From: Bacilli bacterium
GTDB taxonomy: Bacteria > Bacillota_I > Bacilli_A > RF39 > UBA660
Length of the DNA: 31,462 nt
NCBI GenBank assembly: GCA_017470045.1
Contig: JAFUFG010000226.1
Coordinates: 1-31,462 of the forward strand
Direction of reading: 5' to 3'
Shown here: in pieces, positions 27,115-31,462 of the stretch
Numbering within the stretch: the stretch's first letter is position 1
Layout: every line of letters begins with the position of its first letter
Made by a program: the position numbers and the translations under genes
Notes under the pieces: model-generated
What the model saw: the letters and a program-made list of their open reading frames with translations, nothing else
The model's database searches: none
Told to the model about the DNA's origin: nothing

Positions 27115-28520
27115 ATTTGATAAATATTAAACTTAGAATCAGAATAAACATTTTCATAATCCGCATCTGTCCTCAAAAATAAGTCCATATACGTATCTTT
27201 TTGAACAAACAAATGCGTAAAACCATATTTCGATATGAATTCCGAAACATTTCCTCTTCCATGTTCTAATTGATAATACTCACTAAAATAATCAAACTTT
27301 TGATTTAAACTTTTAAAATATACTTCTGCCCTTGAATCAATATAAGAAGGATATCCTCGATACTCACAATAACTACCATAATCAAAATCAGCATACAATA
27401 CAATTTCACTCGATAAAGAATCAAGATAATCTACAGCTTTCTCAGCTTCACTAGTATCAACAGAACGATTAATAAAAAGATAAAAGAAACAAACCCCTAG
27501 CATAAAACAATATAATGGAAGATAATTTCGAATACTCCCCTCAGAAGGTACTTTCTTATAAGTAATAGTTTTTGGTAAGAAAGGAATAGTTCCAAGAAAA
27601 AACAATGCAATATTTCTAGTATTAAAAAAAGCAAGAATGCTAGTACCTAAAAATAAGAATAAATGTGGTAATTCGATACGTTTCTTTGAATAAAAATAAA
27701 AAACAATCATTCCAAAAAAAGAAAGATAGAAAATAACATTAATTGGATAATCAAAAGTAAGAGAAGTTGGTCTCATCTCCATAATAAAATCCGAAAAATC
27801 ACTTCTACCATAAGACTTAATTAAAAAAGTAAATACTTCTCCTCCATAAGGATTTAGAAAACCTACTATTCCCATAAGAAGCATTATAAAAATTAGTTTC
27901 TTCCATCGCTTATCTTTCTTAAGAAGAAAAGAAACAAGATAAGGAAGTACAAATAAAAACAATCCAATATATAAAGCACTATGAAGATTAACTTGTAAAA
28001 ATGCTAGTACCAGTAATCCGTATATCCATTTCGTATCTTGATTCTTCGAATATACTTCCATAACAAACAAAGCACAAAGAAGAATCAAATACGTAAATAA
28101 TTGTGGACGAATTAATACAAAATTCACTTCTAGCAACAATACAGTTAATACAGAAAAAATAGTAGATAAAAAAGAATCTTTATTCGTAAGAAATGAAATA
28201 AAATGATATAAAATAGCCAAATAACAAGCAATAATTGCCATTACAAAAACAATCATTCCATATCTGCCAAGAAAGTGATATATCAAATAAAAAATAACAC
28301 TAGAGAGCCATTGTTGCATCACAAGATGTAATCCACTATGCATCGATAAAAAATCCGTATGAGCAATTCCATCTGACACAATATGTTTTCCATACTCATG
28401 TAAGAACCAAAAATCTGGTCCAGCAAACAAATTCAAACAACATACTACTACAATAGGAACAAAAAAAAGAAGAAAATGAATGTACTTATATTTTTGATAA
28501 CTCTTCAAAATCTCTTTCAT
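27105..28520 (-). CDS. Polytopic GT-C-like membrane protein, last gene of the murG-murB-ftsQ unit
   Basis: A 471-aa protein with around ten to eleven membrane helices and a soluble C-terminal tail (about 365-471). The first outer loop reads GPDFWFLHEYGKHIVSDGI, then HTDFLS and QQWLSSVIFY, the pattern of uncharacterised Firmicutes proteins with D-x-W-W-H-L ... G ... T-D-P-F-S loops in the GT-C superfamily. The candidate catalytic acid is the Asp in PDFWF. The start is uncertain: ATG at 28520 fits the AAAGGAG site better (9 bases) than ATG at 28526 (3 bases), which abuts the ftsQ stop. It lies in the wall/division operon, so export or glycosylation of an envelope polymer is a fair inference, not shown. 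Confidence 0.7.
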   Translation of the reverse strand: MKEILKSYQKYKYIHFLLFFVPIVVVCCLNLFAGPDFWFLHEYGKHIVSDGIAHTDFLSMHSGLHLVMQQWLSSVIFYLIYHFLGRYGMIVFVMAIIACYLAILYHFISFLTNKDSFLSTIFSVLTVLLLEVNFVLIRPQLFTYLILLCALFVMEVYSKNQDTKWIYGLLVLAFLQVNLHSALYIGLFLFVLPYLVSFLLKKDKRWKKLIFIMLLMGIVGFLNPYGGEVFTFLIKSYGRSDFSDFIMEMRPTSLTFDYPINVIFYLSFFGMIVFYFYSKKRIELPHLFLFLGTSILAFFNTRNIALFFLGTIPFLPKTITYKKVPSEGSIRNYLPLYCFMLGVCFFYLFINRSVDTSEAEKAVDYLDSLSSEIVLYADFDYGSYCEYRGYPSYIDSRAEVYFKSLNQKFDYFSEYYQLEHGRGNVSEFISKYGFTHLFVQKDTYMDLFLRTDADYENVYSDSKFNIYQIKK

Positions 28521-28526
28521 ACACAT

Positions 28527-29216
28527 TTACTCCTTTATTTGGAAATGATTTCCATTATCTAAATATAAAATTCCCTTACGATCCTCTAATTGTTGTAAAA
28601 CCGTATTATAGTAATTAATCATTTTAAATTTGGTTAAAGTAAGATAAACCATATTTCCATCATCCATATACAATAAGAATCGTTCCTTATCAATATCATT
28701 CGGATCATAAGAAATGTCACTAATACGACTTAGAGTATCTGCATTAACTCGGTCCATTCCCTTTAAGAAATCCTTATAAATATTATTTGGAATATAATTT
28801 AAAACTCTAGGAATTTGAAATACAACAAAATCAGCATCTTGCTTATAAGCAGTACCATCCGAAAATACTACTCTTTTATCACTATCTCGATAATATAAAG
28901 GCTTACTCTCTTTTACGGTTATTTCTATCGTATGAAAAAACTTTCTTTTAACAGTCGCCTTCTCAATATAAGGCGACTTTTCCAATTTCTTCTTCATAGA
29001 AATTGGATGTACAGAATAATAACTTGGATAATCCTTTAATCCCGCATAGCGAATAATATAATCATCATTTAAATATTGATTCTTTAATACAAATATATTT
29101 TTTACAGGAATTTGAACATACATATAAACTCCAAAAGAAAGAGCTGCTACGACTAGTAACATAATAAATAAATTAAAAAACTTAATTTTTCTTCTTTTGA
29201 CTAGTTTCTTTTGCAT
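28527..29216 (-). CDS. ftsQ: Cell division protein FtsQ/DivIB
   Basis: A 229-aa bitopic protein: a short basic cytoplasmic tail (MQKKLVKRRKIKF), one membrane helix (about 12-34) and an external part with a POTRA domain (about 36-105, VKNIFVLKNQYLNDDYI and KSPYIEKATVKRKFFHTIEITVKE) followed by the beta domain. DivIB works with FtsL/DivIC to recruit and activate septal peptidoglycan synthesis. The ATG at 29216 has GGGAG 9 bases upstream, and the gene follows murB closely. The order murG-murB-ftsQ is the conserved Bacillota one; the next gene would usually be ftsA, but is a GT-C-like gene here. Confidence 0.9.
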   Translation of the reverse strand: MQKKLVKRRKIKFFNLFIMLLVVAALSFGVYMYVQIPVKNIFVLKNQYLNDDYIIRYAGLKDYPSYYSVHPISMKKKLEKSPYIEKATVKRKFFHTIEITVKESKPLYYRDSDKRVVFSDGTAYKQDADFVVFQIPRVLNYIPNNIYKDFLKGMDRVNADTLSRISDISYDPNDIDKERFLLYMDDGNMVYLTLTKFKMINYYNTVLQQLEDRKGILYLDNGNHFQIKE

Positions 29217-29222
29217 GTCTCA

Positions 29223-30131
29223 CTACTCCCAATTTACAAATTCTTGTTCTACTTTCATTTCTACATTATATTTTTCTTTCACTTGATCACGTACATATTC
29301 AATTAATTCTTTAATTTCTTCACCAGTAGCATGATCATAATTGATGATGAAGTTGGCATGTTTTTCACTAACCATAGCTCCACCCTTTTTCATTCCTTTT
29401 AATCCAAGTTCTTCAATCATTTGACCAGCAAACATTCCCTCTGGGTTACGGAATACACTTCCAGCAGAAGGATACTCTAATGGTTGAGAACTAATTCTTC
29501 TTTGCTTACGTTCTTTAATAACTTCTTCTATTGCTTCTTTCTTTCCCTTATGTAGTTTTAAAGTTACCTCTAAACAAATATATCCAGGATGACTCTGTAA
29601 GAAAGAACTACGATAATGGAAATTCATCTCTTTATTTGTTAAATTAATAATCTTTAAATCCGGTGTAAGAACTTTAACACTTTGAACAACATAACCCATA
29701 TCACTCTTATAAGCACCAGCATTCATATAAACTGCACCACCGACACATCCAGGAATACCAGCTGCAAACTCTAATCCAGCTAAAGACTCTTTACAAGCCA
29801 TCAAACATAATTTAATTAAGGAATAACCTGCTCCAACACGAATCTTATTTGGCCCAGAAAATTTAATTTGATTAAACTCATCTAGCTTAATTAGAATACC
29901 ATCATATTCACGACTACTAAATAATAAGTTAGACCCGTTTCCTAATATCTTATGTTTTATATGATTCTCCTTACAAAGTTTTAATAAAGCAATCAAACAA
30001 TCTACATTACGAGGATAAACAATGACCTTCGCATTTCCTCCTACTTTATAAGTTGTATATTTCTTCAAAGAAACATTTTTTTCAATTTTTCCAATGTTTT
30101 CTTTTTCAATTATTTCAAGGACATTATCCAT
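29223..30131 (-). CDS. murB: UDP-N-acetylenolpyruvoylglucosamine reductase
   Basis: A 302-aa type II MurB, reducing UDP-GlcNAc-enolpyruvate to UDP-MurNAc with NADPH and FAD. FAD-binding segments are YKVGGNAKV (28-36), GNGSNLLF (64-71) and AAGIPGCVGGAVYMNAGAY (123-141). The active site shows YRSS (173-176) and the proton donor S225 in PSAGSVFRNP. The ATG at 30131 is selected because GGGTG lies 6 bases upstream; a GTG at 30140 overlaps the murG stop and has no separate site. It is part of the murG-murB-ftsQ unit. Confidence 0.96.
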   Translation of the reverse strand: MDNVLEIIEKENIGKIEKNVSLKKYTTYKVGGNAKVIVYPRNVDCLIALLKLCKENHIKHKILGNGSNLLFSSREYDGILIKLDEFNQIKFSGPNKIRVGAGYSLIKLCLMACKESLAGLEFAAGIPGCVGGAVYMNAGAYKSDMGYVVQSVKVLTPDLKIINLTNKEMNFHYRSSFLQSHPGYICLEVTLKLHKGKKEAIEEVIKERKQRRISSQPLEYPSAGSVFRNPEGMFAGQMIEELGLKGMKKGGAMVSEKHANFIINYDHATGEEIKELIEYVRDQVKEKYNVEMKVEQEFVNWE

Positions 30132-30136
30132 TAAAA

Positions 30137-31213
30137 TCACCCAATCAAACGTTTTATTTCGTCATAGATCTTGGTAGCAGAGTCTTTTACTCCTAACTTC
30201 TCACTATCTACTTTCATTTTACTATAAGATTCTAAATTATCAAAGAGTTTATCAATCTCTAAAATAATCTTATCTTTTGAAAATTCCTCTTCCGTAACTA
30301 ATACACAAGCACCTGCTTCTTTTAATTCCAAAGCATTTAAATATTGATGATTATGTGTAACATATGGGGAAGGAACTAGAATAGCAGGTAATCCAATTGC
30401 TGTAATCTCCGCAATCGTGGATGCTCCTGCACGAGATACGATTAAATCACTATCTTTTAAAATATTAATTAAATTATCCATAAAAGGTACTATTTTTACG
30501 TTCTCTGGAACCTCAACATCCGAATAATTATCATAATATGCTTTACCAGTAATTACTAATACTTGATAACTTTTATTTGAAAATCCAGGAATTAGTTCCT
30601 TTAATTTTGTAGTCATGGTAGTAGAACCTAAAGACCCCATAACAACAACAACTAATTTTTTCTTCTCATCAAATCCTAAAGAACTCTTTAATTCTTTTGG
30701 AGTAGAAACAATCTCTTCACTTCTAGGATTACCAGTATATACTACTTTGTTTTTAGGAAAATCTTTTACTGTACCAGGCAATGATACAAATACTTTATCT
30801 GCAAAATTCGCAATAAATTGATTTGATAATCCTGCAATCGAATTTTGTTCATGAATTACTACTGGATATTTCAATCGATGAGCAGCATACAAAACAGGTG
30901 CTGTAATATATCCACCTACTCCAATCACAACATCAGGATTAAATTTTTTAATTTCTACTTCTGCTTGTTTTACCGCTTTAAAAAATTTCTTCAAAACAGA
31001 AATATTTTTAAATGGATTTTTACGATTTAATCCACTCATCTCTAATCCAATAAAAGGAATATTTAATTTTGGAATAATATCTTTTTCCATTCGATCCGTT
31101 GTTCCGAAATATAAAATCTCACTATCTGGTTCTCTCTCTTTAATTTTATTAATAATAGCAATAGCTGGATAAATATGACCTCCAGTACCACCTGCTACAA
31201 CGACTGCTTTCAC
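30137..31213 (-). CDS. murG: UDP-N-acetylglucosamine:lipid I GlcNAc transferase MurG
   Basis: A 358-aa GT-B enzyme making lipid II on the inner face of the membrane. Glycine-rich loops are AGGTGGHIYPA (7-17) with catalytic H13, then GVGGYITAP and GSLGSTTMT. The UDP-GlcNAc pocket shows SRAGASTIAEI and PYVTHNHQYLNA. The GTG at 31213 fits best: GAGG lies eight bases upstream and the product then starts KAVVVAGGTGGH, the family's usual position; ATG 31219 and GTG 31222 are too close to the site. The gene heads its operon, without mraY, murD or ftsW upstream; those wall genes must lie elsewhere. Confidence 0.95.
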   Translation of the reverse strand: MKAVVVAGGTGGHIYPAIAIINKIKEREPDSEILYFGTTDRMEKDIIPKLNIPFIGLEMSGLNRKNPFKNISVLKKFFKAVKQAEVEIKKFNPDVVIGVGGYITAPVLYAAHRLKYPVVIHEQNSIAGLSNQFIANFADKVFVSLPGTVKDFPKNKVVYTGNPRSEEIVSTPKELKSSLGFDEKKKLVVVVMGSLGSTTMTTKLKELIPGFSNKSYQVLVITGKAYYDNYSDVEVPENVKIVPFMDNLINILKDSDLIVSRAGASTIAEITAIGLPAILVPSPYVTHNHQYLNALELKEAGACVLVTEEEFSKDKIILEIDKLFDNLESYSKMKVDSEKLGVKDSATKIYDEIKRLIG

Positions 31214-31234
31214 AAGCATCACCTCAGTTACTCC

Positions 31235-31243
31235 ATTATACCA
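31235..31243 (-). promoter_or_regulatory. Extended -10 promoter of murG-murB-ftsQ
   Basis: TGGTATAAT on minus at 31243-31235 is a perfect extended -10. No -35 hexamer is seen at 16-18 bases. It lies 21 bases before the murG start. Confidence 0.65.
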
Positions 31244-31318
31244 TAATTTCTAGGTTTCATGTGATTTTCGACAAAAGAAATAACTTCTTTACGTTTCCAT
31301 TTAATTTTATGAAATAAA

Positions 31319-31347
31319 TTGTAAAGATATCCTAACTATGTTAAAAT
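31319..31347 (+). promoter_or_regulatory. Promoter of tmcAL
   Basis: TTGTAA (31319-31324), a 17-base spacer and TAAAAT (31342-31347) preceded by TGT form an extended -10 promoter on plus, 24 bases before the ATG. Confidence 0.65.
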
Positions 31348-31371
31348 AGGAAAAAAGAAAGAGGGATATCT

Positions 31372-31462
31372 ATGACGGTTGGTATAATTGCAGAATATAA
31401 TCCATTTCATAATGGGCATCAATATCAAATTCAAAAGATTAAAGAAAAATATCCTGATGCAA
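31372..31462 (+). CDS. tmcAL: tRNA(Met) cytidine acetate ligase TmcAL, N-terminus (runs off the right edge)
   Basis: The first 30 residues begin [20 protein letters not shown], the nucleotidyltransferase start (with the N-P-F-H-N-G-H ATP-binding signature) of the TmcAL/YlbM family. In B. subtilis TmcAL activates acetate with ATP to acetylate C34 of elongator tRNA-Met. GAGGG lies six bases before the ATG. It is divergent from murG across a 158-base gap that holds both promoters. The rest lies outside the window. Confidence 0.9.
   Translation, partial: MTVGIIAEYNPFHNGHQYQIQKIKEKYPDA

Overview
This is an AT-rich, gene-dense chromosomal segment of a Gram-positive-type bacterium (Bacillota/Bacilli). 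The evidence is the gene set (DnaB/DnaD-type replication initiation protein, Prp protease with an N-terminally extended L27, L21 leader RNA, DivIB-type FtsQ, a YqfQ-like protein, a DHH-CBS-DRTGG pyrophosphatase), the strong AGGAGG-type ribosome binding sites and the strong AT bias. UGA is used as stop (for example at 890, 12347 and 30137), so this is not the Mycoplasma code. MurB, MurG, FtsA, FtsZ and DivIB imply a walled, dividing cell. An uncultured small-genome gut Bacilli lineage (RF39/Erysipelotrichia-like) is my best guess, but this is inference. I saw no rRNA, tRNA, insertion sequence, CRISPR array or prophage, and no gene-free stretch longer than 300 bases.

Nearly everything lies on the minus strand; only yqfQ-like, pyrH, one membrane glycosyltransferase-like gene and the partial tmcAL are on plus. 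From the left: the N-terminus of a phosphohexomutase overlapped by an unknown 211-aa gene (1-824); a CmpB-type membrane protein; a Mn-dependent pyrophosphatase; an HD-domain protein; dnaB; and an isolated pilC-pilD pair (5291-7595). Then come the convergent yqfQ-like gene and a ruvA-ruvB-queA-x-y-tgt cluster (7980-13924). This is the familiar ruvAB-queA-tgt order, but with two unknown genes inserted before tgt; one of them, a 467-aa protein, is built of two copies of an unrecognised domain. Upstream of ruvA are a 43-aa basic microprotein gene with its own promoter and terminator, an AMP-forming acyl-CoA synthetase, and yebC preceded by an HPt-receiver protein and a zincin-like protein that lacks its metal-binding histidines.

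Next is an obgE operon with two unknown genes (18718-21241), then rplU-prp-rpmA behind a consensus promoter and an L21-leader-like attenuator (21306-22350), divergent from pyrH. The right third is the division and wall cluster, read on minus as murG-murB-ftsQ and then ftsA-ftsZ. The usual ftsQ-ftsA junction is split by two convergent polytopic GT-C-like genes (25762-28520). The window ends in the start of tmcAL.

Regulation is legible. Most gene blocks have an extended -10 promoter (TGnTATAAT) with a poor -35. Most blocks end in a short A/T-rich hairpin terminator whose stem or loop contains the stop codon. The items most worth following are the duplicated-domain protein in the queA-tgt junction, the ObgE Switch II Gly-to-Arg substitution, the microprotein, the HPt-receiver/pseudo-zincin pair, the orphan PilC with a Gln/Pro/Ala-rich linker, and the split division cluster.
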